Positions 17,517-27,020 of a stretch of 64,000 bases of DNA are shown piece after piece. Source of the stretch: an uncultured Porphyromonadaceae bacterium (GTDB lineage Bacteria; Bacteroidota; Bacteroidia; Bacteroidales; Barnesiellaceae); the NCBI GenBank assembly GCA_900538555.1, contig UPYI01000006.1, forward strand, positions 173,716 to 237,715, given 5' to 3'. Every line of letters starts with the position of its first letter. The stretch's first letter is position 1. Under the pieces are notes generated by a model. That model was not told the DNA's origin. It was given only the letters and a program-made list of their open reading frames with translations, and ran no database searches. The position numbers were made by a program, and so were the translations under genes.

Positions 17517-18161
17517 ATGAAAATCATGCGGTTTACGTTCAACATGGTATCTGTCAATACCTATGTGATCTGGGATGAGCAAAGTCTCGAATGTGCCATA
17601 GTCGATGCCGGATGTTTTTATCCGGCAGAATGTGAAGAACTGGACCAATTCATTGCCCGGCAACACCTGACGGTTAAATACCAGCTGGCTACACACCTGC
17701 ATTTCGACCATACTTTCGGGAGTGCCCACGTAGCCGGGAATTACCGTGTTCCGTATTTCGCCAACTGTGCCGATATGCCCTTGTGGGAACAGACCGCGCA
17801 ACAAGCCGCCATGTTCGGCATACGAAATTGTCCGGCTCCCGCCACAGTTACCGATAATATCATCGACGGAACGGATTTACGCATCGGGAACGAAATTCTC
17901 CGGGCTATCGCCGTACCCGGACATTCCCCGGGCAGCATAGCCTATTACGCTCCCGAATCGGCATTCGTCCTTACCGGCGATGCCTTATTTCAAGGTAGTA
18001 TCGGGCGTACCGACCTTCCGGGCGGAGACTTCGATACATTGATAAAAAGTATTCGGGATCGGTTGTTGCTGTTGCCCGACGATACGGTAGTGTATCCCGG
18101 TCACGGTCCGGAAAGCACGATTCTGACAGAAAAACGGTATAACCCGTTTATCCGGGCATAA
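17517..18161 (+). CDS. MBL-fold metal-dependent hydrolase (glyoxalase II-like)
   Basis: A protein of 214 residues with no signal peptide. Metal-binding motifs of the metallo-beta-lactamase fold are visible: THLHFDH (about 60-66), PGHSPGSIAYY, LTGDALFQGSIGRTDLPGG and YPGHGPES near the C-terminus. The tract GSIGRTDLPGGD is typical of the glyoxalase II / YcbL group, which hydrolyse thioesters such as S-lactoylglutathione or related compounds. The true substrate is not shown, and Bacteroidales usually lack glutathione. It is 13 bp downstream of rsmG and convergent with the MATE gene. Confidence 0.9.
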   Translation: MKIMRFTFNMVSVNTYVIWDEQSLECAIVDAGCFYPAECEELDQFIARQHLTVKYQLATHLHFDHTFGSAHVAGNYRVPYFANCADMPLWEQTAQQAAMFGIRNCPAPATVTDNIIDGTDLRIGNEILRAIAVPGHSPGSIAYYAPESAFVLTGDALFQGSIGRTDLPGGDFDTLIKSIRDRLLLLPDDTVVYPGHGPESTILTEKRYNPFIRA

Positions 18162-18174
18162 ACCCCGACCGGAA

Positions 18175-19512
18175 TCAAACCCGGATCTTCCGCCAAGTCA
18201 CCAAGACCGTCAGCACGGTCAAGAGTTCCGAAGCCGGAATCGCCAGCCAGATACCGGCTTCGCCAAGCCATAACGGGAGCAGCAGAAAACAGGTAATCAT
18301 CCATATCGCACCGCGAAGCAATGTGTAAAGAGTCGCATATCCAGCCTTCTCGACACTTTGGCTATAACCGATAGCAATAATATTGATTCCCCACGGCACA
18401 AAACCGATGGCAAACAACCGGATTCCCCGTACGGCTATATCATACACATCGGTGCCGGGCGATGTAAACCAAGAGATCACGACTCCCCGAAAACCGAGCG
18501 CACCGACAAACAACAGACACCCGACAGCTATTGCCGAAATCAAGGCACATCGCGTCGCCTTATAAGTGCGCGACGTATTTCCGGCTCCGTAATTGAAACT
18601 GATAATCGGTTGCGCCGACTGTATGATCGAATTATAAATCATGAAAATAATCGGGGTCAGATAACAAACGATGCTGAATGCCGCCACGCCGTCCGTGCCC
18701 AGATAAGAATTGAACACATAGTTTCCCACCAGCATCATACAGGCGACAGCCATCTCATTCAGGAATCCGGAGAATCCGAGTTTACTCATGTACCAGACAT
18801 TCCTGCGCATAAACTGTTTTCCCTTCTCGGTGAATTTCAGTTTTACCGGGCGCAACGTCTTGGAGTAATGCGACAGATATACCACCAGCATCACCGCCCC
18901 CACCGTCTCACCCGTACCGGTAGCCAAAGCAGCTCCCATCAACCCGCCGTTGAATACAAAGATGAAAAGATAATCGAACAATATATTCAACAACGTAGCA
19001 ATAGCCATACACCACATGGTAAAACGAGGTGCACCATCGAGCCTCGAAAAGAACATACCGACCGACATGATGGTATAGGGCAGCAGAAACGGTACGGCAT
19101 AATCCAGATATTCGCGTACCAACGGGTAAAGCTCGGGCGATGCGCCCAACGCATTTATAATCAGCGGACGAAACAAGAAATAAACGGCAATCACACCGAC
19201 GAGGATCACACTCGATACGGCAAAAGCCTGCGTCATCACGATGTTCGCCACCTTTACATCTTTTTGCGACAGACGGATAGATGAAACGACCGAACCGCCG
19301 ATGCCGAACATCAGCCCGACGGCAATCGACAGGAACGTGTACGGTGCCGCTACATTGATCGCAGCCAATGCGTTGCTTCCGATACCCCGACCGACAAATA
19401 TCCCGTCGGTAATAACAAACGCAGCAGAGAACACCATACCCAGCAATGTCGGTATCAGCATTTTTCTGAAAAGCGAAGGAATGGGATCCTTCCCGAAATC
19501 CATATTTTCCAT
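18175..19512 (-). CDS. MATE-family multidrug/sodium antiporter
   Basis: A protein of 445 residues from the ATG whose first base is 19512. A longer frame upstream is excluded because it covers a clear promoter (19536-19567). About 12 membrane segments are visible in two similar halves, as expected for MATE exporters: MLIPTLLGMVFSAAFVITDGIFVGRGIGSNALAAINVAAP in the first half and GFSGFLNEMAVACMMLVGNYVF opening the second. It would expel cationic drugs or metabolites in exchange for Na+ or H+ across the inner membrane. It is a single-gene unit with its own promoter, convergent with the MBL gene. Confidence 0.93.
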   Translation of the reverse strand: MENMDFGKDPIPSLFRKMLIPTLLGMVFSAAFVITDGIFVGRGIGSNALAAINVAAPYTFLSIAVGLMFGIGGSVVSSIRLSQKDVKVANIVMTQAFAVSSVILVGVIAVYFLFRPLIINALGASPELYPLVREYLDYAVPFLLPYTIMSVGMFFSRLDGAPRFTMWCMAIATLLNILFDYLFIFVFNGGLMGAALATGTGETVGAVMLVVYLSHYSKTLRPVKLKFTEKGKQFMRRNVWYMSKLGFSGFLNEMAVACMMLVGNYVFNSYLGTDGVAAFSIVCYLTPIIFMIYNSIIQSAQPIISFNYGAGNTSRTYKATRCALISAIAVGCLLFVGALGFRGVVISWFTSPGTDVYDIAVRGIRLFAIGFVPWGINIIAIGYSQSVEKAGYATLYTLLRGAIWMITCFLLLPLWLGEAGIWLAIPASELLTVLTVLVTWRKIRV

Positions 19513-19535
19513 ATCGTACTCCGTTAAAAGAGCAA

Positions 19536-19567
19536 CAAAGTTATGGAAAATGAGAGCAGATGCCAAA
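19536..19567 (-). promoter_or_regulatory. Promoter for the MATE gene
   Basis: On the minus strand: TTTG (19567-19564), 20-bp spacer, TAACTTTG (19543-19536). Exact fit to the Bacteroidetes promoter form. It lies 24 bp before the chosen start codon and decides that start. Confidence 0.75.
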
Positions 19568-19665
19568 CAATTCGCTTTTTTGACAAATAATAATCCGTTT
19601 ACCGCATAGCGGCCACTACCCATTCCGAGCTCCGGGTATGCCAAACGATATTCGAATATACAAAA

Positions 19666-19698
19666 ACAGAGGAATATGCAACCGTCATACCCCTCTGT
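19666..19698 (-). terminator. Terminator of the efflux operon
   Basis: Stem ACAGAGG / CCTCTGT (7 bp) followed on the minus strand by TTTTTG, about 25 bp after the stop of the TolC-like gene. Confidence 0.6.
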
Positions 19699-19722
19699 GC
19701 TTTCTTATCCGGTACTGTTCCG

Positions 19723-21048
19723 TTATTGAATCGGATCACCTTTATAAAAATCCAGAATCTTCACTCGGAACAAGTATTCGTATTTTGCCTGTATCTGATC
19801 GGACAAGGCTTTGGTATAGTTCAACTTCGCCTCGTTATATTCCACCGAAGTGGCCTTTCCGGCATTGAATTTTTCGCTTGTCAAACGAAACGACTCCCGA
19901 TTAGCCGACACAGCCGACTCGCCCGAACGGTATCGGCTCTCTGCCGCCACCGCATTGTAATATGCCTGTTGTATTTCCTTATACAAAGTCTTCTTGGTCT
20001 CCTCCAATTGCAATGCCATGTTCGTTCGTTGCAACCGGGCAGTCTTCACCCGATTGTGCGTCGATAGCCGATCGAACAAAGGGACCGAAAGAGAAAAACC
20101 GACATACTCGCTTAAATTGTTTTTCATCTGTCCCGAGAACGAATCTGCCGAACCGTTTACCGAATAATAGTTCGTACCGAGACCGGCACTGAACGACAGT
20201 TGCGGATAGTAGTCGCTCAATGCAATGCGCACGCTTTTCAAACTTCCCTGCAAACGATATTCCGCCGCCTTGATCTCCGGTTTCCCGGTCAATGCCTGCA
20301 TGTAAATATCATCGGGATGGGTAAGCGGAACGAACACTACTTCATCGACCGGAGGCAACAAAACGAACCCCTCGGGCGACGGCAATTCCAGCAACTGACT
20401 CAAATCGAGCAATGCCAACTGATAATTATTATCTGCCTGCACCGCACTCAACTCGTCCTGCGACAGGCGGGCTTGTGCTTCTGCCACCTCTGCCGGCGAA
20501 GCCTTGCCCAACCGGTGCAACTGACCGATACGTTCCGATTGTTCCCGGCTGATTTTCACTTGTTCCAAAGCGACCCGGCTTAACTCCTCATTAAAGAGGA
20601 CCTGCAAATACGACGATGCCACTTGGATAGCCAGATCGTTTTTCGCTTTGTTCAGATCTTCCACAGCCGCTTTCAAGTTCAATTTGGAAAGCGCATACTG
20701 GTTAGGCAGATTCAATCCGGTAAACAACGGCACGCTGGTGTTCACTCCGAAGCTGGTATTCGCACTATTTATATCGTTATACGTATTATCGACCGGTGAA
20801 GCCGAACGACCCCAACTCCAATTCTGCCCTACACTACCGTTCAGATTCGGTAAACGCGCCCACTTGGTGCTGCTTACATCGGCTTTGCTCCGTTCCACTT
20901 CGTTGGCGGATTTTTGTACCTGTATGTTGTGTTCGATCGCAAAGTCGATACACTTCCGCAACGACCACGCCTCCTGTGCCTGAACCGAAGCCACCACCGT
21001 TGCCACCCATACGCCCAATGCAACAAATATATTTTTTTTCATAAACAT
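19723..21048 (-). CDS. TolC-family outer-membrane efflux protein
   Basis: A protein of 441 residues with a signal peptide (about 1-24, ending SVQAQEAW); an ATG two codons further in is an equally good start. It shows the two-repeat TolC layout of long helices and short barrel strands: WSLRKCIDFAIEHNIQVQKSANEVERS, LPNLNGSVGQNWSWGRS, and in the second half SDYYPQLSFSAGLGTNYY and YNEAKLNYTKALSDQIQAKYEYLFRVKILDFY. It is the outer-membrane channel of the tripartite exporter encoded by the four genes upstream and is the last gene of that operon, 10 bp after the adaptor. Confidence 0.93.
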   Translation of the reverse strand: MFMKKNIFVALGVWVATVVASVQAQEAWSLRKCIDFAIEHNIQVQKSANEVERSKADVSSTKWARLPNLNGSVGQNWSWGRSASPVDNTYNDINSANTSFGVNTSVPLFTGLNLPNQYALSKLNLKAAVEDLNKAKNDLAIQVASSYLQVLFNEELSRVALEQVKISREQSERIGQLHRLGKASPAEVAEAQARLSQDELSAVQADNNYQLALLDLSQLLELPSPEGFVLLPPVDEVVFVPLTHPDDIYMQALTGKPEIKAAEYRLQGSLKSVRIALSDYYPQLSFSAGLGTNYYSVNGSADSFSGQMKNNLSEYVGFSLSVPLFDRLSTHNRVKTARLQRTNMALQLEETKKTLYKEIQQAYYNAVAAESRYRSGESAVSANRESFRLTSEKFNAGKATSVEYNEAKLNYTKALSDQIQAKYEYLFRVKILDFYKGDPIQ

Positions 21049-21058
21049 CTATCCGTTA

Positions 21059-22162
21059 TTATTTCATCTCTTTCTTTTCTGCGCCGCGTACACGCGCACC
21101 AGCCTGAATGCCCTCTTTCACCTCGATGCGAATACCGTCGCTCATACCCAACGATACCGGCACACGCTCGAACTGCTGCTCCGGCACACTGTCGGTCAAT
21201 ACATAAACGAACGTGCTGTCACCGGCAAACTCCACCGTGCTTTCGGGTAAAGCGCACACCTGCAAAGCCCGCTGCAATACGATTTCGGCATTGGCTGAAT
21301 ATCCGGAACGGATCATTACACTATCGGGAACCTGAATCGCCGCACGTATCTCGAACTGGTTCGCCCCATTCTCCTCCACGCCTTTCGGAGAGATATATTC
21401 CAGATGCGCATCGAACGAAACATTCTGCAATGCACCGATCGTCAGTTTTACCGGCATGCCCTCATGTATTCTGCCGACTTCGGTCTCGTCTATTTTCCCT
21501 TTGAAAATCAAATCGTTCATATCGGCGACAGTGGCAATTGTCGTTCCGTCGTTGAAGGTATTGCTCATAATCACCGAGTTACCGGCTTTCACAGGAATAT
21601 CCAAGATCAAACCGTCGATCGTGGAACGAATCAACGTACTGCTGAACGAAGCACTGTTTTTCGTAATACCGTCCTTTACGATTTCAAGAGCGTCCTTTGC
21701 CGTCTGCAACTCTTCCCGGGCTTGTTTTACAGACACTTCGCTTTTTTCAAACTCTTCCTGACTGATCAGCTGGTCGTTGTACAGCTTTTCCATTCGCGAA
21801 AAATCCACCTCTGCCTGTGTGGAGTTGATCTGGGCTAAACGAACCCGACTCTCCGCGCTATTGAGCTGCCCCAATTCCGGAATCACCTTCACTTTGGCAA
21901 TCACTTCACCTTTTTTCACCGACTGTCCCGCCTCTTTATACAGCCGGTCGATAATCCCCGAAATCTGCGGTTTAATCAATATCTCGTCGCGAGGCTCTAC
22001 CTTGCCGGTAGCCACAGTAGTCTTTTCCAAATCGGCAACTTCCGCCGTCAGAATATTATACGTTATCACCTGCGGTTTCGATTTCCGGTACAGAAATACG
22101 AATGTGCCTACAAAAGCGATGGCGATGAACACCAGCAAAGTAATCTTCAAATACTTTTTCAT
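21059..22162 (-). CDS. Periplasmic adaptor (HlyD/MacA-type) of an ABC efflux pump
   Basis: A protein of 367 residues with one N-terminal membrane anchor (about 6-25). The lipoyl/barrel-sandwich halves are visible (VATGKVEPRDEILIKPQISGIIDRLYKEAGQSVKKGEVIAKV and RSTIDGLILDIPVKAGNSV), with a helical hairpin between them (about 100-165) and a beta-barrel domain after. It bridges the MacB-type permeases in the inner membrane and the TolC-type channel. It lies 60 bp downstream of the second permease gene and 10 bp before the TolC gene. Confidence 0.92.
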   Translation of the reverse strand: MKKYLKITLLVFIAIAFVGTFVFLYRKSKPQVITYNILTAEVADLEKTTVATGKVEPRDEILIKPQISGIIDRLYKEAGQSVKKGEVIAKVKVIPELGQLNSAESRVRLAQINSTQAEVDFSRMEKLYNDQLISQEEFEKSEVSVKQAREELQTAKDALEIVKDGITKNSASFSSTLIRSTIDGLILDIPVKAGNSVIMSNTFNDGTTIATVADMNDLIFKGKIDETEVGRIHEGMPVKLTIGALQNVSFDAHLEYISPKGVEENGANQFEIRAAIQVPDSVMIRSGYSANAEIVLQRALQVCALPESTVEFAGDSTFVYVLTDSVPEQQFERVPVSLGMSDGIRIEVKEGIQAGARVRGAEKKEMK

Positions 22163-22222
22163 CTCAATGATATGTTTGATTATTATTTTTCTTTCTTTTT
22201 AATATACCCTCGTCCCATTATT

Positions 22223-23470
22223 CTATTCGTCGCGGATCGCATCGATCGGTTTCACCGACATAGCCCGATAAGCCGGAGCCAGTCCGGCAAACACGCCCAA
22301 CGTCACCAGCAATATACATGTGCCGACCGCCGTCCCGAATGAAACTTGAAATTGAGCGACCTGCCCCGTAGCAGCGACCCCCATTTCCACCGCTTGCAAC
22401 ACCAATACGGCAAATGTTATTCCACTCATGCCGGCAATAAACGTCAGTACGATACTTTCCGACAGAATCTGCTGCAAAATATCAAACGGTTTCGCCCCGA
22501 TCGCCCGCCGGATTCCGATTTCCATCGTCCTCTCGCGTACGGTCACCATCATGATGTTCGACACGCCGATCACACCAGCCAGCAACGTGCCCAGTCCGAC
22601 CATTAAAATCAATATGTCGATTCCGGTGAAAAGATTCTCCACCATCGAAAACATCGATTCCATATTCAGCGTCATCAATGCCTGTTTGTCGTGCGGAGCC
22701 ACAAAATGAGCTTCCTTCACCACCCGTTCGACATCGGGCAAAACATCGGTAATACGCAACCCTTTTTTTGCGGTAATACAGATAATATCGACATTGCGTC
22801 CCGAATGAAAAGTCTGCGACATAGTCGTAAACGGGAGAATGATACTTTGCGAAGCCGGTCCGTTGATATTGATATTCCCTTCCGAAACATTGACCCCGAC
22901 TATCCGGTAATAAATGCCGTTTACCCGTATATATTCCCCGCAAGGATCACCGCCGAACGGGAACAGCTGTTCGTACACCCGCTTACCGATCACGCACACC
23001 TTACGGGCTTCCCGCAGGTCTACGTCGTTGATGAAACGCCCGTATGACATTTGCGGCTGTTCGATCGACGCATAATCAGGATACAAACCCTTCACCATGC
23101 AATCATATTTCTTATCCCCGTAAACCGCACTTATTCCCCACGACGAGTACACCGGCGATATGATGTCCAATCCGTCTACCGCAAACCGCAACCGCTCTAC
23201 GTCCTGTATCTCCAAACTCCACCAACGCCCTTTCCGGAAACCTTTATAAGCCTCGCCAGTCTGTTGGGATGCGATAAAACCCGAATTGGTGGCAAAGCCT
23301 TCGAATTGGGCATTCATCATCGCCTGCAATCCATGCCCGCCACCCAGCAAGACAGTCAGCAGGAATATGCCCCAAAAGACACTGAACGCAGTAAGGACAC
23401 TCCGGGTCTTGTTCCGGGTAATCGTCGCCAGTATTTCTTCACATGTATCTCTATCTATTCTCATAATCAA
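22223..23470 (-). CDS. MacB-type ABC transporter permease (second)
   Basis: A protein of 415 residues: one N-terminal membrane segment (about 22-45, TAFSVFWGIFLLTVLLGGGHGL), a large periplasmic MacB domain, and three C-terminal FtsX-type segments beginning GIDILILMVGLGTLLAGVIGVSNIMMVTVRERTMEIGIRRAIGA. In contrast to classical MacB the ATPase is a separate protein. It overlaps the other permease gene by 4 bp (23467-23470), so the two subunits are probably made in equal amounts and pair as a heterodimer. It is likely to export a drug, peptide or lipid-linked compound to the adaptor and TolC partners; the substrate is unknown. Confidence 0.93.
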   Translation of the reverse strand: MIMRIDRDTCEEILATITRNKTRSVLTAFSVFWGIFLLTVLLGGGHGLQAMMNAQFEGFATNSGFIASQQTGEAYKGFRKGRWWSLEIQDVERLRFAVDGLDIISPVYSSWGISAVYGDKKYDCMVKGLYPDYASIEQPQMSYGRFINDVDLREARKVCVIGKRVYEQLFPFGGDPCGEYIRVNGIYYRIVGVNVSEGNININGPASQSIILPFTTMSQTFHSGRNVDIICITAKKGLRITDVLPDVERVVKEAHFVAPHDKQALMTLNMESMFSMVENLFTGIDILILMVGLGTLLAGVIGVSNIMMVTVRERTMEIGIRRAIGAKPFDILQQILSESIVLTFIAGMSGITFAVLVLQAVEMGVAATGQVAQFQVSFGTAVGTCILLVTLGVFAGLAPAYRAMSVKPIDAIRDE

Positions 23471-24726
23471 TCTGCTCTAAGTGCTTCGATCGGTCGGATA
23501 TTTACCGCTTTGCGGGCAGGGAAAAATCCCGCCAACGTACCGGCGACAATCATCACGACCAATGCCTGTACGGCAATGCTTATATCGATCGTCGGATCGG
23601 TAAAGATCGTTGCAGATCCCATGCCGTTGTCCATAGTCTGATTGCCGAAAAGTTTGTCCATAGCCTCTGTCACGGCAATACCGGCAACCAATCCAATATA
23701 TCCGAACAAGGTCGTTATCGTCACGCTCTCCAAAATAATCAGCCCCAATATCGAACGAGGTTTTGCCCCCAATGCCTTTCGGATACCGAACTCCCGTGTA
23801 CGCTCCTTCACCGTAATCAGCATAATATTCGATACGCCGACAATTCCGCCCAAAAGAGTCAATATACCGATTACCCACAAAGCAATGCGAATAATACTGC
23901 TGGCTTTTTGTGTAGACATGTATTGCGTAAAGCGATTCCAGATCCATATCGCGCCCGAATCTTCCGGATCGAACCGGTGGTTCACCGACAACGCTTTCCG
24001 ATACTTTTTTTCAAAAGCCGCATTGGCTTCCTCCGTATCCAAACCACGTATCGTAAAATTCAATCCGTACAATTCATTTCCACGATTGTAAATGGTCTGC
24101 AACGTCGAAAACGGGATATAGGCATCGCGTTCGCTCCGATCGTCCCGTTCCTCCACAATGCCGACAACCTGATAAGCGACACCGCCTGCATTCACGAATT
24201 GTCCGATCGGATCGATCCCGCTCTTCCCGAATAAAATATCGCACGACGATTGCTCCAATACGATCGACTTTCTTCGCGAAGCAAGATCCATTTCATTTAT
24301 AAATCTACCCTTCGCAATTTTTATACCTTGTAAATCGGCATTCAATGGCGATACGCCCAACAAACTTTGATTGATATATTCCTGTCCGAAACTTATATTC
24401 ACATTTCCCTGATACAACCAGGCTCCTGCCTGAATAATGTGTTCGGGAAACTGCGAGCGGGTAACGTCCAGGTCACGATTATCGAACCGGATACGGCGTC
24501 CTCCGTTCAGTCCGTCATAAGGTTTCGAAGCCCACCCCGGATAAACCGAAATCGAATTCATCGCTTGTCCTGCCACCGACGCGTCGAAAGCATGTATCAA
24601 ACCATTACCGGCACCCAACAACACGATCAGCATGAATATGCCCCACGCTACCGAAAATCCGGTAAGTGCCGTACGCATTTTATTCCGTCTGATCGTACCG
24701 TATATCTCCTGCCAAATATCCCACAT
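23467..24726 (-). CDS. MacB-type ABC transporter permease (first)
   Basis: A protein of 419 residues with the same plan as its neighbour: N-terminal segment TGFSVAWGIFMLIVLLGAGNGLIHAF, periplasmic MacB domain (about 50-280), then FtsX segments starting IIRIALWVIGILTLLGGIVGVSNIMLITVKERTREFGIRKALGA. The two permeases are diverged paralogues and overlap by 4 bp, a sign of a heterodimeric exporter. It follows the ATPase gene by 8 bp. Confidence 0.93.
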   Translation of the reverse strand: MWDIWQEIYGTIRRNKMRTALTGFSVAWGIFMLIVLLGAGNGLIHAFDASVAGQAMNSISVYPGWASKPYDGLNGGRRIRFDNRDLDVTRSQFPEHIIQAGAWLYQGNVNISFGQEYINQSLLGVSPLNADLQGIKIAKGRFINEMDLASRRKSIVLEQSSCDILFGKSGIDPIGQFVNAGGVAYQVVGIVEERDDRSERDAYIPFSTLQTIYNRGNELYGLNFTIRGLDTEEANAAFEKKYRKALSVNHRFDPEDSGAIWIWNRFTQYMSTQKASSIIRIALWVIGILTLLGGIVGVSNIMLITVKERTREFGIRKALGAKPRSILGLIILESVTITTLFGYIGLVAGIAVTEAMDKLFGNQTMDNGMGSATIFTDPTIDISIAVQALVVMIVAGTLAGFFPARKAVNIRPIEALRAD

Positions 24727-24734
24727 AACCCTGC

Positions 24735-25451
24735 TTATTTAATGAAACCGTCTTTGCCGAACGGCGAAGCCGAATGAGTGAGGTTGTCCTCTATCGATTC
24801 AATAATACCGTCTTTCAGACGAATAATGCGATCGGTCTGATTGGCGACTCCGCTCTCGTGAGTTACCACGACAATGGTCATACCCGAACGGTGCAAGTCT
24901 TTCAGAATTTCCATTACCTCCACCGAAGTCTTACTATCCAATGCTCCGGTGGGCTCATCCGCCAAAATAATTTGCGGTTGGGTGATCAATGCCCGTGCAA
25001 TCGCCACACGCTGTTTCTGACCACCGCTCATTTCATTGGGCATATGGTGCGCCCAATCTTTCAACCCCAGACGATCGAGATACTCCAATGCAAGCAGATT
25101 CCGTTTTTTTCGGCTCACCCCTTGATAAAAAAGCGGTAACGCTACATTTTCCATCGCGTTTTTAAACGAGATAAGATTGAACGACTGGAATATGAACCCG
25201 ATCATCCGGTTACGGAACTCAGCCGCTTTCGACTCGCTCAGATCTTTCACCAAAACCCGGTTCAAATAATATTCTCCCGAGTCATAGTTGTCCAATATCC
25301 CCAATATATTCAACAATGTAGACTTTCCCGAACCCGAAGCGCCCATGATAGAAACCAGTTCTCCCCGGTCGATATCCAGATCTATTCCTTTCAACACATG
25401 GAGCGGAGCGCCGTTATAATACGTTTTATTAATGTCTTTAAGATGTATCAC
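24735..25451 (-). CDS. ABC transporter ATP-binding protein (LolD/MacB type)
   Basis: A protein of 238 residues. Walker A GASGSGKS at 37-44, Q-loop in FIFQSFNLI, signature MSGGQKQRVAIARAL, Walker B IILADEPTGALD and the switch histidine in VVTHE are all intact. It powers the two MacB-type permeases encoded after it. It is the first gene of the operon running from 25451 down to 19723 (ATPase, permease, permease, adaptor, TolC). A repeat element at 25484-25580 lies in its upstream region. Confidence 0.96.
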   Translation of the reverse strand: MIHLKDINKTYYNGAPLHVLKGIDLDIDRGELVSIMGASGSGKSTLLNILGILDNYDSGEYYLNRVLVKDLSESKAAEFRNRMIGFIFQSFNLISFKNAMENVALPLFYQGVSRKKRNLLALEYLDRLGLKDWAHHMPNEMSGGQKQRVAIARALITQPQIILADEPTGALDSKTSVEVMEILKDLHRSGMTIVVVTHESGVANQTDRIIRLKDGIIESIEDNLTHSASPFGKDGFIK

Positions 25452-25483
25452 GAGCTTTTGCTATTTATTCCGATATTTTCGTT

Positions 25484-25580
25484 ATTTTAAACTCTTGGTT
25501 TTCAATAAACGCTTCGCCTCGGCTCAATCCATTCAAGTTTTCACTTGACCGCTTCTGCGCTCGGCTTGCAGTTTATTTTA
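25484..25580 (+). repeat. Dispersed intergenic repeat, hairpin subtype
   Basis: One of four similar copies (others near 42550, 46666, 48881). Shared order on the + strand: ATTTTAAACT, ATAAACGCT, CGCCTCGGC, the hairpin TCAAGT-TTTC-ACTTGA (25533-25548), then GCTTCTGCGCTCGGCTTGC and a T/A-rich end. It lies 33 bp before the ATPase gene start and would be read as 5' leader of that operon in the opposite orientation, where the loop becomes GAAA. Confidence 0.65.
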
Positions 25581-25807
25581 AATTAGACGTATGACAGGCT
25601 TTAAAAAGTTGCGTTCCTTTGAAAAAAATTATACAAAGCCGCCGCTTACCGCCATGCCATGCACGAACAAAAGTAAAGTTTATTTATTCAAAAAGCTTAT
25701 CTTTTTCTTGTTTTTTTATAAAATAAGTGCACTTTGTATATATTACCATTTTTATATACAAAACATATTAACACCGGAGGTTTCCAATACCCCCATATAA
25801 ACCATAA
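25581..25807. other. AT-rich intergenic stretch, no gene supported
   Basis: A 69-codon frame at 25591-25800 has low-complexity, Phe/Lys-rich content and no family likeness, so it is not called. On the minus strand TACTTTTG at 25675-25668 fits the -7 element of a promoter for the ABC operon, but no TTTG sits at the right distance. Confidence 0.4.
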
Positions 25808-25850
25808 AAGCAAGAGGTGCAAACCGTTTTTCGATCCGCACCTCTTGCTT
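25808..25850. terminator. 13-bp perfect-stem hairpin
   Basis: AAGCAAGAGGTGC at 25808-25820 pairs with GCACCTCTTGCTT at 25838-25850. Short T/A-rich tracts on both sides mean it could terminate either way. No gene ends right beside it, so what it terminates is unclear. Confidence 0.5.
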
Positions 25851-25868
25851 CTATTATGATATAATCCG

Positions 25869-26027
25869 GACGATGTGTCATAATGTCCAATCTGCTACGT
25901 TGCCATCGGAATTCGGACTAAGTCGTTTACGTCAGTAAACTGTCGTCCTCATCCTCGGTGCCTTGCATCTTAGGCATTCTAACGCATCGAAAAGGGGTTG
26001 CATCGAAAATTTCATTTCGACACAACC
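25869..26027 (-). repeat. Dispersed 3'-end repeat of about 160 bp with terminator hairpin
   Basis: The minus-strand copy of an element seen again on the + strand at 38592-38755; most positions agree by eye. It begins, in the sense of the preceding gene, with a hairpin GGTTGtgTCGAAA...TTCGAtgCAACC (about 26027-25991) followed by TTTT, then a non-coding tail with TTTACTGACGTAAACGACTT. It starts 11 bp after the stop of the lipoprotein gene at 26038. Confidence 0.75.
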
Positions 26028-26037
26028 GCATGCCGTC

Positions 26038-26703
26038 CTATTGCTGCGAGACAACGATATGTCCGGTAACCCCATATGGAGTTTTAAGTCCTAACTCCGA
26101 ACTTCGGGATGTCCCCGTATGATTGGCATCTATACGCAATACGATCGTAACATACGAGTAGTCTATCGAATTATACTTTTTCGTCTCGATATTGTCGCAA
26201 TGTACCCATGCTTTATCCGCGTCCGAAATCTCGACAGAAAAATCTACATTGGCATAACCTTCCACTTGGAGAATCGCCCCCTCGCCGGAAACCGTCCACG
26301 CTTCCTGCTCAACCCCAGCCTTAGGCGATGCAAATTGTTTCAGACGAACTACCAGACTACGGCTTCCCGACGAGAAACGTATAGGCATATCTTTCGTACC
26401 ATACCATTCATTCGGTTTTACTTGAAAATGAAATAGCGTTTCATTTCCCGATCTTTCTTCGGTAATATCGCAATATTCCCAATAAGGAAAGCCTCCTGCC
26501 GTCTCCATTTCGCACCGATCACCGCTATTAAAGCGCAGATCAAAAACTTCACCCTCTGCCGGTATTTCATATCCGTTAGCTACGACTTGGGCTGTAAAGG
26601 TATCTGCGGACTCAATCCACGATTTATCCTCGTCGTTGTCGCAGCCATAAAGCCCCGCCAATACGCAAACAGTTACAAATATAAACGATAATCTTTTCTT
26701 CAT
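26038..26703 (-). CDS. Secreted lipoprotein with BACON-like beta domains
   Basis: A protein of 221 residues. The lipobox LAGLYGC places the lipidated cysteine at residue 21, followed by an acidic linker DNDEDKS. Two beta-sandwich-like stretches follow (about 40-115 and 120-221), with the spacing of aromatic and small residues seen in BACON or Ig-like domains of Bacteroidetes surface lipoproteins (DMPIRFSSGSRSLVVRLKQ; YVTIVLRIDANHTGTSRSSELGLKTPYGVTGHIVVSQ). No catalytic motif was found; a role in surface binding is only a guess. The gene stands alone and is followed by a dispersed terminator repeat. Confidence 0.75.
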   Translation of the reverse strand: MKKRLSFIFVTVCVLAGLYGCDNDEDKSWIESADTFTAQVVANGYEIPAEGEVFDLRFNSGDRCEMETAGGFPYWEYCDITEERSGNETLFHFQVKPNEWYGTKDMPIRFSSGSRSLVVRLKQFASPKAGVEQEAWTVSGEGAILQVEGYANVDFSVEISDADKAWVHCDNIETKKYNSIDYSYVTIVLRIDANHTGTSRSSELGLKTPYGVTGHIVVSQQ

Positions 26704-27020
26704 GACGCGATATTCCCTCTCTTCAAATAAAGTTTTAGAATCAATGACTCAATACATACAAAAGTAATTATATCTTCTTGATATCCGCTTTTATTTTTTC
26801 TATTTATTTGACCGAATTATCGAGATGATATATCGAAACCAAAGTATAGAAAAAATGCAGAAGAGATAAAACACAGTGCCGTAACCGGAAGATATGCTAA
26901 CAGGAGGGACACCCAGCCATTTGAAAATAGCCCCGGTTCCTAAACCGATAACGGAATTTCAAGAATAAGGAAAAGATACAATTCAGCCATATTTCGCCGA
27001 ATCGGTTCGGAGGAAAGTTG
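26704..27020. other. Intergenic stretch, nothing coding
   Basis: AT-rich spacer between the tmRNA 3' end and the lipoprotein start. A weak hairpin CCGAA-TCGG-TTCGG near 26998-27011 follows the tmRNA and may help terminate or process it. No promoter of the usual form was identified for the lipoprotein gene. Confidence 0.4.

Noticed and set aside
18358..19284. A 308-codon frame on the + strand
   Set aside because: It is antisense to the MATE gene, whose membrane helices and promoter are clear; the translation is rich in His/Arg/Gln and has no family likeness.
25591..25800. Possible 69-residue protein upstream of the ABC operon
   Set aside because: Low-complexity, AT-driven composition, no promoter or ribosome-binding site, and flanked by repeat elements.
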